64,000 nt of DNA from Gonapodya prolifera JEL478 (GCA_001574975.1 KQ965867.1:47707-111706), one strand, 5' to 3'. Positions 31,854-43,906 are shown, numbered from the stretch's first letter. The notes: generated by a model from the letters alone, not told the origin. Made by a program: numbers and translations.

Positions 31854-33173
31854 TCAATTCGGCCACCCAGGTGCATCCAGGGAAGTATACTCCTTCCGGT
31901 TTTTATCGTAGGTGAACCAAAGAGCGAGCGCTCGCCTGGTCCCGTTGTGGACTTTGAGCACACCGTGGGGGTTCTCTGAGTAAAGAGTATCGACGCGTAT
32001 CGGGATGGCTGCTCACTCGACTTCCGTTGCTCCTGAAACAAGCACTCACCTCTTCCAGAGGAAAACGCCGCCATCAGTCCACACTTTGGTCGAACGATCA
32101 GTTCTCCGCCGCATTCTGGTTCGTCCGAGAAGAGAAACTCCCCGCCTAAAATCTCGGGCTCTCCGTTGAGGTACAACAGGGCCGAACGCGACCGCCAGGA
32201 GCAGCAGTTTTCGGGGAGTTCGAGGCACTAGCGGGGTGGGAGGGAGGAGTGGCGGTGGGGGATGTGGGCGCAGGTGAGGGCAATGATGTGAACCTACCTC
32301 GGTACGGTCATGCGAGAGTCGACAGTTGTCGGCATGAATTCCGTGCGAGTAGTCAAAGTTTCCCGGTGTTCGTGATGTCAGGTGGGTGTAGTCCTTTGAG
32401 GATGTGGCAATGTTGAGAATCAAGTACCGAACAAAGAAACCACACCGACTGCTCACCAGGTAAAGAGGCGTTTCATTTGGGATAGCTAGCTCGACGGCAT
32501 CTCTCATTCGATCACGCGTCCGCTTCAAGACTGCGAGATCTTCCCTGGACGCATTCAAGGACAACAACTCCCAAATGTTGGTTCCAGTGAGCTCGTCCCC
32601 GACATTTTGATGGGTTCGAGAAAAGTCGGCGAGTTTCTTGAGAGGAGTAATTGTTCAAACGAAAAGGAAAAACAACCGTGAACAGTTGAGTCAACGGCGG
32701 ATGGTGCGAACAGTTCTCCGCTGGCGGTGACCAACCTGCAGAACGTCGCACTCTTCGAGGCTGATGAAGTCTGTTTCCACGAAACTGAGCAGGACTAGAC
32801 ATAAGAGTTATCTCCAACTCGGCCTTTATTCAATGTCGACTCACCGTTTCGAAAGACACTGTCCAAAGCCCGGTTTGACTCCGGTCACAGTCCACCAAGT
32901 CCACGCCAGCCGCGCCTTGTTCGCGTAAAACTTCACAGCTGCTACAGGGCTTTTGATGGATATCTCTGCAGCTGCGATGAACGATGGTGCGGTGTTGAGT
33001 GCTGTTATGGTCCGGAGAGGAGGGGGGCCGGAGAATTGAAGATTCGCAAACAGCAGGGCGAGTAGGACGACGGGAGCAGCGATGAGGAAGGCATTTCGAG
33101 GAAGCGAGAGCGGTTGCCGATCCTTGGGTGTTTCCTGCGCGACTGGCTTCTCGTCCGGTTGAGTGTCTGCCAT
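31854..33173 (-). CDS. Membrane-anchored 2-oxoglutarate/Fe(II) dioxygenase (prolyl-hydroxylase type)
   Basis: Six exons (33173-32845, 32784-32736, 32636-32457, 32393-32298, 32227-32050, 31975-31854) join in phase to 317 residues. Residues about 28-45 form one hydrophobic helix (AFLIAAPVVLLALLFANL) after a short polar N-terminus, giving a type II membrane protein with the catalytic part in the ER or Golgi lumen. The double-stranded beta-helix carries the iron ligands H206 and D208 (GIHADNC) and H281 (NPHGVL), with R291 ten residues on for 2-oxoglutarate. Family blocks ALLYLNGEPEILGGEFLF and RALALWFTYDKNRKEY match prolyl 4-hydroxylase/leprecan-like enzymes. The substrate is not predictable; secreted proline- or hydroxyl-amino-acid-rich proteins are likely targets. 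Divergently transcribed from the GH28 gene. Confidence 0.88.
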
Positions 33174-33540
33174 CGAGGGAGCAAGGAAAGGCTTGGCTTT
33201 CTTCAACCCTTTTTACTTATTGCTTTGGTCGACGAGACCCCAGCCAATTATCGTGTTGCTCAAATCTTGGAGGGTACGAGCCAAGGAATTCCAGTCTTTA
33301 TAAAAGCGACGTTATTGGTAGGTCCGGCCGGAGTGCTCACTTCCGAGACCAAAAGTGATTCACAGCACCCCAAATCCTTCACAGAAACCCAATCAATCAT
33401 CACCTTCCCCTCAGATGGTATCATTCAAATACTGGACCTCCAAGGGAATTGGCGGAACCGCCCCGTACAAACCTTGCCTTACCTTATGAAGGGCTCGATT
33501 TGAATCTTTACCTGCCGAGTCAATACACCATCGCCAGAAC
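33174..33540. promoter_or_regulatory. Shared upstream region of dioxygenase and GH28 genes
   Basis: This 367-bp region separates two divergent starts. A TATA-like ttataaaag lies at 33299-33307, about 235 bp before the GH28 ATG. The part nearest the GH28 start (about 33435-33540) is repeated with changes before the second GH28 copy (about 35960-36080), which shows that the promoter was duplicated with the gene. Confidence 0.45.
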
Positions 33541-35461
33541 ATGAGATTGTCGACGATTCTAGTCACTTTCGCGCTAGTGCCTTTCATCGGCGCTTTGGCA
33601 CAGCTCTCGGGACCCGTGAGTGTCTTTTTTGAGACGAAAGTCCACCTGTTGGTCCAAAGCGCCATACTTCCCTTGTCAGGTCGGCCCCTCAACTTCCATT
33701 TGTAAAAAAACAACCATCTGCAATGTGTTGAACTTCGGTGCGAAGGCGGATGGTGCCACTGTGAGTCTTGGTGGGCTTTCGACCACTTCCGAGCGAATCC
33801 CCCAATGGCTAGACACCTATCACGACCTAACTTGCTTTCAGGACATTGGGCCTGCCATTCGTTCTGCATTCACGAATTGTGTCTTGAAAGCGAGCGGCGG
33901 CGGCGCCACCCTCTACGTTCCACCTGGAAACTATGCCATGGCGACCTGGGTGACGCTCGCAAACGGGAACAAATGGGCGTTCCAGATGGACGGAGTGAGT
34001 CAACGTGTACTGCTGCGAGTTGAGTGAGGACGTGGCTGATTGCAATACGGTCCCCCTTTGTCAAGATTATCACCAGGACTGGTACGGCCGGCGGTCACAT
34101 GATCATTATCCAGGGCGGAAGCGATCTCGAAATGTTCTCCAAGACCAGAGCCGGAGCTTTCCAAGGCGCCGGGGTTGATTTCCACAAGCAAGGGAAAAAC
34201 ATTTACGGTCCACGGATATTGAGACTCGTTCAAGTCTCAAATTTCGCCCTGCACGACTTAGGATTCTTCGACTCACCGGCGTTCCATGTTGTTCTCGGTG
34301 GGTTGAATGTTTCTGGTGCATGGTATGTTTGTCCAGTAGTAGGACCTCAATTTCCCTCCTCTGGCCAGATAACGTTTCCAACGGAGATATCTACAACATA
34401 CTCATCCGAGGTCACGATGAGGGCGGTCTTGATGGCCTTGACGTCATCTGGTGAGCTGAAGCTTATATCAATTCGGTAGTTACTTCTATGAATGCGCATT
34501 TATCCCCTGGCATAGCAACAATTGCCACATCCAATACGTCGAAGTGACCAACCGCGATGAATGTGTTTGTGTCAAGGTGAGACTGGAACGTCTTCGATGT
34601 TGAAGCAACTGCAACGTCACTCGTGATTCCAAAACGACAAACCCAAACGCCCCACCAGAGCCCGTCGTCCAATCTCCTCATCGAAGATGTATTCTGCAAC
34701 CAGTCTGGAGGAATGTCAATGGTGAGCTGGGCACTGTCTTGCGCGTCATGGTGCACGAACTGGTCGCTCGCGACACCAACTTTCCGCTCGGCAATTCCAG
34801 GGATCGTTCAAGGATGGAACAGCCGTTGAGAACGTGCATATGCGAAACATCTACTCGCACTTCAGCACACAGTTTTTAATGATCAAGACATACCCCAATG
34901 GGAACGGATTTGTGCGAAACGTGAGTTACTTTGACGAGGTCCCGCACAACGCCAGAAAACCTTTATGAGCAAACGCAGTGCCACTTCGAGAACTTCAAGG
35001 GTACAACTAACGCCTACGGTCTCCAACTCTCCCAGTACTGGCTCAACTCCGCGGCGGGTCTCAGCAGCGACACGTCGGGCGTCCAGCTCTCCAACCTCCA
35101 ATTCACCAACTGGGTCGGTCTTTCAAACGACGCCAACTCCCGCGCACCAGTGTTTCTGAACTGCTCTCTCCCGAACCCCTGTGTGGAAATTACCATTGGA
35201 TCGGACGTTCAATTCTGGGATCCCACCCACTCCATGACTGCGTACCGGTGCCAGTCTGCGTACGGGACCGGCGCGCCCTGCCTACCCAATAGTTCCTCGG
35301 GCCCGGCGTATCCAGGGAAAACTTCCACGGTGACGACGATTCCCGCTGGATGGTCGTCTCCATCTCCACCAAATGGCGCTCTCAGCCAGGGATTTCCCCT
35401 CACATCTCCGATTCCGGTGGAAGCGTTGCCGTGGCCTCCGCTCAAGGCAGTCTCGTGTTAG
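33541..35461 (+). CDS. Secreted GH28 rhamnogalacturonan hydrolase
   Basis: Nine exons (33541-33615, 33680-33760, 33842-33994, 34066-34297, 34369-34450, 34516-34576, 34659-34721, 34801-34920, 34979-35461) join in phase to 449 residues. Residues 1-20 are a signal peptide (MRLSTILVTFALVPFIGALA). The beta-helix shows the pectate-lyase-like start (VLNFGAKADGAT, ATLYVPPGNYAM) and the GH28 signatures: GGLDGLDV (D202, D205), VEVTNRDECVCVK (D222 with neighbouring E223), and SGGMSMGS, followed by RNIYSHFSTQFLMIK. The DE pair and SGG block are typical of rhamnogalacturonases rather than polygalacturonases, which have DD and GHG. The enzyme would cleave the rhamnose-galacturonic acid backbone of pectin outside the cell. 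The C-terminal Pro/Ser-rich tail is unusual. A mutated tandem copy follows. Confidence 0.92.
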
Positions 35462-36080
35462 CCGCGGTTCGTGTGACCGTTCGCTTTTCAAATTCGAAGA
35501 AACCGTTCTTGGAAATGCCGCGGAGAGAAAAAAATGAAGATTTCTAAAAAGTTGCAGACGTATCCAGAAAAACTATTTATGATGTATGTATTTTGATCTA
35601 AACCGGTGCAGCAGTCAATGGCGCAAACTCGCTTGTCATTGGAGACGTAATTCCATGTTTATTTACAGGATTCTGATGGAGACTTCTGCAGCTTTGATAA
35701 GCGATTGTACGGTGTTGCACGCTGTTATGTTCACGTCCCAATTTTGGTCAATTTGATCCAACCAATCGACGAAGCGCCATCAATTTCTCGCAGAGAACGA
35801 GACGTGGAATTCTACTTTTCATTTCAGCGTTACAATAACACTGGTGCGCAGGGACTGTTCATGCACTCTTGCGCTTCCGAAGGCAGTCACCCCCATGCTA
35901 TCATTCCCAAGACGTTAGTCGCTCATCGCCTGCCCCGATGATGCAATGATTCAAATAACGAACCTGCCAGGAAATTGGCGGAGACGCCCTGGAAACCTCG
36001 CATTGGCACCGCGGATTCCCTTACGAGGACGCGATCTGAATATTTACCTGCCGAGTCAATACATACACTATCGCCAGAAG
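35462..36080. other. Duplicated spacer before the second GH28 copy
   Basis: No intact gene. Near 35670-35720 the sequence resembles part of the dioxygenase first exon (compare 32945-33005), and 35960-36080 resembles the GH28 promoter. The tandem duplication therefore included the divergent promoter and the 5' end of the neighbour. Confidence 0.55.
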
Positions 36081-37875
36081 ATGAGGTTGACGACGATTCT
36101 AGCTGCTTTGCGCTCGCGCTTTTCATCGGAACCTTTGCACAGCTTACGGGACCCGTGAGCGTCTTTTGAGACGAAGATGTGCCCACGTCCTCAAAACGCC
36201 ATACTTCCTCGACAGGTCGGACACTTGACATCCATTTGTCAAAAGACAGCTGTTTGCAATGTATTGGACTATGGAGCGAAGGCGGGCGGTGTCACGATGA
36301 GTCTTTGCGGCGATTTCGATACCGCCGAAACACTTAACGCGACCTGCCTTGGCTTCAAAGGACGTTGGACCTGCGATTCTCTCTGCATTCACAAATTGCG
36401 TCTTGAACGCAAGCGGGGGTGCCACGCTCTACGTTCCGCCTGGAAACTACGCCATGGCTATTTGTGACACTCAGGAACGGGAATCAATGGGCCCTCCAGA
36501 TGGACGGATTGGAGTTCACTTTCATGATAAGTCCGCTTCAAGAAGCAGACTGGGGGTGTAGTTTTTCAAGATTATCACGAGAACAGGCACGGCGGGGGGT
36601 AACATGATCATCATCCAAGGCGGAAGTGATTTCGAAATGTTCTCACAGACCCGAGCTGGAGCTTTCCGGGGTGCTGGGGTCGATTTTCACAAACAAGGTC
36701 TCCACGTTTATGGTCCGCGAAAATTGAGAATCGTTCGTGTCTCGCATTTCGTACTGCACTATTTGGGATTCTTTGACTCACCGGCGTTCAATATTATTCT
36801 TGGTAAGTCACATCTCGACGTGAAGGGTTTCCAAACTTTGAAATGCTGATCGTCTTGTTTGATCTGATTCACATTTCCCTCCTCGTCGCAGATAACGTCT
36901 CCAACGGGGATATTCACAACGTACTTATCCGAGGTCACGACGAGGGAGGTCTTGATGGGCTCGATGTCATCTGGTGAGTGTTGAAGCTTGTGTAAATTTG
37001 TTCCGATGCTGGACAAACCGAACGACTCAATCCCTGAACATAGCAACGACTGCCACATTCAAAACATCGAAGTGACCAACCGTGATGAATGCGTCTGCGT
37101 CAAGGTGAGACTGGAAGCATCCAAGTTTCTCGTGATTCCAAACCGAACCCGAACGGCCGTCCAGATCCCGTCGTCCAATCTCCTCACCGCTTCCGCTGTA
37201 CGATTTCAGGGGTCGTTCAAAGAGGGAACAGCTGTCGCGAACGTATATATGCGAAACATCTACTCACACTACAGTGCACAATTCCTTATGTTTAGACGTA
37301 CCCCAATGGCAACGGATTCGTCCGAAATGTGAGTTGTTTCAGTTCACTGTTCGAGCTCACCAATATGACGAATTACCCCTCAATTATGGAACCAATGTCG
37401 CTTCGAAATCTTCAACGGCACCACGAATGCCTACGGTCTCCGACTCTCCCAGTACTGGCTCAACTCCGGGGCGGGTCTCACTAATGACTCGTCGGGCGTG
37501 CAGCTCTCCAACCTCACCTTCACCAACTGGATCGTTCTCTCCAACGACGCCAATCAGCGCGCTCGCGTGTTTCTGAACTGCTCTCTCCCGAACCCGTACG
37601 TTCAAATCAACATTGGCGCGGATGTTCAGTTCTGGAATCAAGAAGCGCCCGGAAAGTATGGCGCACCGGACCCATACGCAAACTGGCACCGGTACGCGGT
37701 CATGGAATGTTCTGGCCCGGCGTATCCAGGGAACACTTCCAAGGTGACGACGATTCCCGCCGGATGGTCTTCGCCATCTCCTCCAAATGGCGCGCTCGGT
37801 CAAGGACTCCCCCTGACGTCGCCGATTCCAGTGGAAGCGTTGCCGTGGCCTCCGCTCAAAGCAGTTTCGTGCTAG
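36081..37875 (+). pseudogene. Mutated tandem copy of the GH28 gene
   Basis: The copy is alignable along its whole length but has at least six lesions: a one-base loss in the signal peptide near 36108; a GT donor changed to AT after exon 2 (about 36296); a frame change near 36460 in exon 3 and loss of the following donor; loss of part of exon 7 and the next intron near 37190; a frame change near 37292; and loss of the last acceptor near 37392. Catalytic blocks remain readable (GGLDGLDVI, VEVTNRDECVCVK). The last exon is well conserved from FNGTTNAYGL to the stop. It was probably a rhamnogalacturonan hydrolase before decay. Confidence 0.9.
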
Positions 37876-39115
37876 TCACCGGCTGTTCGAATTTATGAAA
37901 CCACGTAACTGTTCGTGGATGAGATGCCTCTTGGTGAAAATGGAGGCGGTAAAAAAGTGGTAGATGTATACAGAAAAATTATTTATGTATTCTTTTCAAA
38001 ACTGGAGTACCAGACGATGGTGCGCAAAACTCGCCGGCGAATACTGGAGCCATGTTTCCACACTTTTCTTCATTTGCCACTGCGTCGATAGAATGTGTTT
38101 GACTTACTCGGCTGAAAATGGTGGTATTCATTCGGATGATGAATCAGACAACGCAGTGTTTTGCCATCGACCGCAGGATAAAGGGAGCGATCGCAATTCG
38201 GTAGTTTCTCCCCAGCTGGCAGTTAAAGTAGGTCGAATATATGGTCTTCAAGTTCCGAATGTGTGATCGGAACGCGTTTGATGGAAATCTCGTTGCACCT
38301 TCTCTTTGCGGGAGTTGCCGACGCTGGGGAATGCTCTCAAACTCCGCAAGGGAAAATTTATCGGGCACTCACAAATGCCATTCCGGAATATGAGGAACGT
38401 GCAAACATAATTATTGTTTTCATCAGGTGGACAGAGATTTCTCGAACTCCGGAGGAGAGGGCACAGACTAGGGCGTTGCTGCGGGACACACGTGATTTCG
38501 AGGGACGAACGTTGTTTCGTGGACACGGCGACGAGAATCGGGCGAACGCACAGCGGAGGACGCAGGAAAGGCGAAAAGAGGGCCGCTGAGGTGAGCTTGC
38601 CGGGTGGGTGGGAAACAGGGGTGGGGAAGGAGAAGGGGCTGTGGTGTTTGAGACGGAGTCGCGGGCTGGATGAATCGGAGAGACGGTGGGAAGGCGACAC
38701 GGGATGGAGTGGAGTGGCTCGAGGTTGTGCGGTGATCGCGTCGATGGGACGCGGGCGATTGGAAGCGGAAAGACTGGTTGCGTGGGGCGAGGAAGTCCAC
38801 GTGAAAACCAACCGAATGCCGGAGGACAGAAGATAACGGAAATGCTCAAGAAAGCAGTACGCCGGACTCGAGGAATATGGTGCGACACGGAAGGCGCAGT
38901 ATAGAGAGAGGACTGCGAGGCTGTTGGCGCACTAAACTTGACCCGGGGTGGCGACCCGCGAGGAGAAGTGAGAGCACGAGAAGGACGGCAGGCAAACCAA
39001 GCACAGAAGACAGCAAAGGAGGTGGATGTGGGAGTGTGGGCCGAAATGGCGCGCTTCGTTACCGCCGATGCACCTACGACAGTTTCTAAATAACCCCCGA
39101 CCCTCCCACACAGAG
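37876..39115. other. No supported gene
   Basis: About 1.2 kb between the GH28 copy and the Opi1-like gene. Overlapping open frames on both strands between 38250 and 38900 are low-complexity and lack any domain or splice support. The end of the stretch is the likely promoter of the Opi1-like gene. Confidence 0.45.
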
Positions 39116-41288
39116 ATGTCTCATCACAACCAACAGCAGCGCGGCACCCCTACCCCACGACCACTGTCTATTCGCAATCTTATCGATAATGACGGTCACG
39201 ACAAGCACAACGACATGAGCGACCCGCCACCCGCTCACTCTGACCCATCCCACATGGCAACGCCACACTCTCACCAGTACACCCACGTTTCCCACTCGCG
39301 CACACCATCCACGTTTTCAGACTCGACGCTATCAGACTTCACTCTCCATTCCTCCACCCATCCGCAAAACTCGACATCCCACACTGTGCTTCCCTCCCCT
39401 TCAGCATCCCAATTCCAGGACCACGATGCGGCCCTTCTCCTAGGCTCCCTCCGCTCTTCTTCGTCCCTCTCCTCTTACTCGTCCTCCTCTTTAGACCACT
39501 CTTCCACGTCCGCGGACTTACACAACCACCCTCCTCACCCCTCACCCTCCCTGTCGGACGTGGACCTCCCCCCTCAACCGTACGCCAGCCGCCCAGGCTC
39601 GGCCTTCGTCTCACGTATCTCTACCTCTCCCTTCGTCGCACCGCTCGGACCTCTTGCTCGCCAGCTCGGAAAACTCTACGTCGACTCCAAGGAGAGGTCC
39701 TCGATAGTGCGACTCGGTGCTGGCGCCGTGGAGAAGGGTGTCAAGGCGTTTGAGGAGGCTGGATGGGGGAAGGAGGTCGGCGAGGTGCTCGATACTTGGG
39801 GCGTCAAGGCGGTCGACAAGGTGGGTACTTTGAACTGCAGGAACCTTTGACGCAGAATAGCATCGGGGCTCAAACCTCGAGCGAAAGAGACCATCGAACA
39901 TTTCGAGGCATGCAAGGACAGTGGAATGCATCTTGTCCACCTTGCCCTTTCCCGTCTGATATTACGTTACATCGTACTCACCTGCACCGCCGACACAGCT
40001 CGAACAAAATCTCCCTCCCTCGTTTCGCCCTCCTTCAATACCACAACCTTCCTCCTCCTCCTCCCCCCTCCTCACGCCCCCATCTGTTCCCCTCCCCACA
40101 ACACCTCTCTCCCCAACCGCTCCGCCCGCCACAATCCCTTCCTTCGACCAACGCACCGGCCTCTCCATTACCGCCTCCTCCGAACCGCCAGACGCCACTT
40201 ACTCCCACTGGTCACCCTCTACCGCCGCAACTCGGGCTGCTCGGGCCGTGGGACTCCTTCCATCACACAGGGGGGATGTTCAGGGCGGGAATCAAGGACG
40301 AGGGTTGGAGGTAGAGCGCGGCGTGGCGTACGCGGTGGGGTGGATCGAGCAGGCGATGATGCGCTTGCAGATTCATATCCGCAGACTCAGATCGCTACTG
40401 GCAGCGTTGGCTAGGGTGGCAGAAAGTGCTGTCAACTGGATCGACCCACCTGAGGATGGAACGGGCGAAGGACCTTCGAGAACTATTGCGGGAAAGGAGC
40501 ATGGGCAGGTTGAAGGGGGCGATCAGGTGGGTTTCGTGACTTCCAGTGTTCAATGGTAACTAGATGTCTCAATCCATCTCCTCGTTCTCCAAAATACCAC
40601 TGCGCAAAACTCCGCCGCGACCCAGGACTTCGAGGGTAACCCGCTCGCTCTCATATCCGCCTCACGGCACGACATTGCCCTTGTTCTTCGCCGCTTGGTC
40701 GACTTGGTGGGCCGGTTCGCCGCACTGTATCTCCCCGAAGAAGCTCGTCGATTTGTCCGACGCGTCGTCGTCGCCGCCGCGAGGAGATGGGTTGGAAACC
40801 CTCAAGGTGGTGCACCAGGAGGGGCCTCGAGCTCGGCGGGAGCGTCGGGTGGTAGATCGAGCGACCAAGCGAGGGAAGAGGGCGAACGGGTTATCGCGAT
40901 GGCGGAGGAGGCAAGGGGTGTCATGGGTACGTTGAGGAACGTGTTCGGAGCTGCTTCTCCCGGAAGAGCGGGTGCCGGGGTAGCCGGGTCGCCAGGGTTG
41001 GAAGGTCAACTTCCACCGTTACAAATGCGTCCCGTAGACGTGCCCAGAGGAGATAATCGTGCGCGTACCGTGAGTCTCAGCTCCGACACAATGGAGGGGT
41101 TGATGGAAGGTCCCAGTCCGTCGGGGACAGATGCGCAAGTAGAACCACCGGCTCACGCGGGAGTGAAGAGGAGACACTCGACGGAGGTTGAGGAAAACGG
41201 GAGGCAAGTTGGCTGGGGACGGAGACCCGATGGCCGGGGGACCGATCAGGATGATGCGGATAGAATGGATGTCGATGGTGGACGATGA
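39116..41288 (+). CDS. Opi1-like transcriptional repressor
   Basis: Three exons (39116-39820, 39999-40526, 40626-41288) join in phase to 631 residues. The first about 180 residues are His/Ser/Pro-rich. The first conserved block follows (LGKLYVDSKERSSIVRLGAG, VEKGVKAFE, then VDK spliced to LEQNLP), matching the Opi1 region that ends in L-D-K-L-E. A Pro/Ser stretch precedes a helical block (VAYAVGWIEQAMMRLQIHI). The third exon carries DIALVLRRLVDLVGRFAALY and LPEEARRFVRRVVV, the Opi1 signature of R-R-V-V-x-V-V-S-x-Y-A and L-P-E-P-A-R. In yeast, Opi1 senses phosphatidic acid at the ER and represses inositol and phospholipid synthesis genes. The first intron (178 bp) is longer than usual. An acidic and basic tail follows. 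Confidence 0.8.
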
Positions 41289-41595
41289 GGGAGAGGCGAG
41301 GCGGTAACAGATGAGTGAGGTCGCGAGCTGGGGACGTTTACGGTATTTTGTTTCGATTCCCGCGGGGATGAGAATTTCTTACACCGGTGTTGGATCACTG
41401 ACTTCGTCACGGACTTCCCATTCGGGGGGAAATTACGTTACGGTATAATTGAAGTAGGGAGTCTTTTGAATAGATTACTGTCTCTATAAATGGCTGCAGC
41501 ATTCCTGATCATCACAGGTGGGGTGTAAGCACGGGTGAAAATGTTGAAACTTTAAAAAGTGCCCGGTTTCGCAAACCCGAACACAAGGACCAATG

Positions 41596-42686
41596 CCTCC
41601 CACTAATCGCGCACCTCCACCAAGCGAGGTGCACTACCACATCGAAGGGGGCAGTGTCCATGCCGGTTCGGACAGATCCTCGAGAGGCGGGTGAAGAATG
41701 GGGTGAAGGATTGGAATCCGCACCGCCTGGCTGCCGAAGTCCACCACGCTATCCGGTGCGCAAAATCATGCCGCACGGGCGTTCTGGATGTCGTCGGAAA
41801 AGCCATCGGGGCTGCCCAATGGATCAGCTAGAGTCGGAGAACGCGGTGGACGCACGATTCCAATTCTGGACGAGGTGGCGATGAACATCATCATGGGTAC
41901 GCAGCTTCTGAATACCTACCAGCTCAATATTCGACACTCTCAGATCACCGATAGATCTGACGGCGTTCTTTGTCGGGGACATTCTCCCTTCCTGCGTGAG
42001 TGCTGTATCACGTTCAACCACTCAGCGCTGCCGTGTATTTTCAAAAACCATCCAAAGTTGATTCCACAACTGGTGGAAGGGCTGCGCCAGGCGAGCGCGA
42101 CGCAGATTCTCATAAACCAGGATTTCGGAACGCTCATTGATGTTTTCGTCGCTGCATTCGCGGAATTTTTCCGTTTGGCGGACGAAAAGAAGCGTCAGAC
42201 AGTTCTGTACGCCACGACATTGCACGGAGCCTTCCAGAATCTTCTCAAATCACCCGGATGCCCATCTAATGGCGACCTTGACTGCGACGACTGGGCAGAC
42301 ACACGACACTTTCTGAAAAGACGGAATGCCCCCTCAAAGACGCAAATTCGATCAACCTACCATCAACCGTGCGGTAACTTTGCCTGCACTGTCGGCACCA
42401 AACGCAGTACATATCTGCGATGCCCTCCATGAAGCCCTGCTCAGGTTGTAAACGCATCAAGTATTGCTCCACCGATTGTCAGAAGGTGAACTGGAAGTAC
42501 CAAAAGGCGTATTGTGGAGCTGATAAGATGCCAGATCCAGCGGAGACAGTCCTTGGCACCTGGTGGACCTCTGAGATTCACCGTCAATTTTGCCAGATGT
42601 CAAATGAGCCGTGGAATGTCGAGAAGGAGAACGCACACTTCGAACGGATTCGGAAAAAGTATTTGGAATTTCAGTCCGAAGTGTGA
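41596..42686 (+). pseudogene. MYND zinc-finger gene, probably frameshifted
   Basis: A helical N-terminal region can be followed in two frames (NPHRLAAEVHHAIRCAKSC near 41710, then from about 41850 PILDEVAMNIIMGTQLLNTYQL onwards, through FVAAFAEFFRLADEKKRQ). It reaches the first MYND ligands at CGNFACTVGTKR. The second half of the finger (PCSGCKRIKYCSTDCQKVNW and KAYC) lies in another frame starting near 42420, and reading ends at 42686. The homologous fragment at 48 kb has about 20 more residues between the halves, so a deletion with frameshift is likely here. An unusual splice cannot be excluded. MYND fingers mediate protein contacts. Confidence 0.6.
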
Positions 42687-43504
42687 TGAACACCATCACT
42701 GGAAACATGTCAACAGCTATAGGAGGGACAATGACCGTTCTGTATAACTACTCTGAAAGGAATCCTGTATATATTTGGGAAAGGCGAACGACGAACTGCT
42801 CCAGACCAACATACAAATATATCCGTCTTTGTCGTCAGTCGTAGTTTCGCGACCCAAATGAAATTTCGCCGAGTTGAGTGGTGCAAAACTGTGGCGACAA
42901 AAACTCCAAGACGGGGTGGGTAAAGGTTTTTCTGTTCCTTCTTTCCTGGTAGGAGTCCCTTTCGAGCCACTTGGAGAGTAGGCACCGCAATACTGTGACA
43001 GTTCCCCTTATGATGGTGACGGTGCTGCAGACGCGGCGGATTTTCGTAGGCGAATTTTGTCGGAGTGGGTGAGATTACTCTTAGACGGAGAAACTGGGCA
43101 AGACGACCTTCCTCATTGAAGACGCAATCATTCAATGCATGAGAGGTGTTTCTAATCGACAGGGCTTTGCTGCGTCATGCGATGCCAATGCAGTGATAAT
43201 TGCATACAAGAAAAGGAATACTAGTACAACGAAACATCGACCTTCTAGGCGGAGAAACAAGAGAAAGTATGATACATGCGACACAAAACCACCGCCCGTT
43301 AAAATGAGATTCTACAACGTCCTCTCGTAAAGGAGACAAGCATCCATTTGCCTCCGTTCGTTCGCAACATATTTCCCCGCGCAACTCAACAGTAGCGAGG
43401 TTGCTCAAAAGCAACGACCCACCGATGGTTTTTCTAAAGTAGTGTCCGTTATTTTCCGGTCACTCCAGGCATAGCCACGGGTGGTGATGTCACGAAGATG
43501 TGAT
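42687..43504. other. No supported gene
   Basis: About 800 bp. A few 60-140-codon frames on both strands, none with a domain or start context I can support. Confidence 0.45.
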
Positions 43505-43906
43505 TCAGATTCCGAGGGGTTCGAACACCACCTCCCTGTCGTTGCCCGTCACATCCCGCGCCACGGCTTCGGGAAAAAGTAGGCGACAACATCGCGGGAG
43601 CTGGCCGAGCCGAAGGGCGCGCTCGAAGGGGGTCTCGTACTCGACATCGAGGTGCTGCGGATTGAGCTCGAGCTCCACGTCCTTCGCGGGCTTTCCACCC
43701 GCCTTCTGCGCCCTTTTCGCAGCGTGATGGGATAAGTAGTAGTCGATATTCGCTGCCCGCTTTCCCCGCACGGGAGTTGGCGGCGTGGGCGGGCGCCGAG
43801 GTCTGTCTGCGAAGACCGGGTGCATGTCCCCCGCGGAGGAGGGCGGGCGGGCGTAGAGCGGGGTCGCGGGCGTGGAGGAGAAGACGTGAGTACGTGTTGC
43901 TGGCAT
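43505..43906 (-). CDS. Small protein of unknown function
   Basis: A 133-residue open frame from an ATG at 43906. The N-terminal half is Pro/Ala/Arg-rich; the C-terminal half is more ordered (DYYLSHHAAKRAQKAGG, then VELELNPQHLDVEYETPFE, RALRLGQL, CRLLFPEAVARDV). No signal peptide or membrane segment. I do not recognise the family. The amino-acid composition of the second half and the clean start make a real gene likely, but no homologue is visible in the window. Confidence 0.45.
   Translation of the reverse strand: MPATRTHVFSSTPATPLYARPPSSAGDMHPVFADRPRRPPTPPTPVRGKRAANIDYYLSHHAAKRAQKAGGKPAKDVELELNPQHLDVEYETPFERALRLGQLPRCCRLLFPEAVARDVTGNDREVVFEPLGI

Noticed and set aside
31178-32176. A 332-codon minus-strand open frame as one gene
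   Set aside because: It starts inside a dioxygenase exon and reads through its intron and 3' region; the spliced six-exon model places all catalytic residues and keeps phase.
38248-38888. Long overlapping frames on both strands before the Opi1-like gene
   Set aside because: No domain, no start context and no splice support on either strand; composition is that of Ser/Pro-rich antisense noise.
39821-39998. An extra exon with a protein-like reading (IASGLKPRAKETIEHF) in the Opi1-like gene
   Set aside because: No acceptor and donor pair gives the right phase, and joining the exons directly restores the family's L-D-K-L-E block (here VDK then LEQ).
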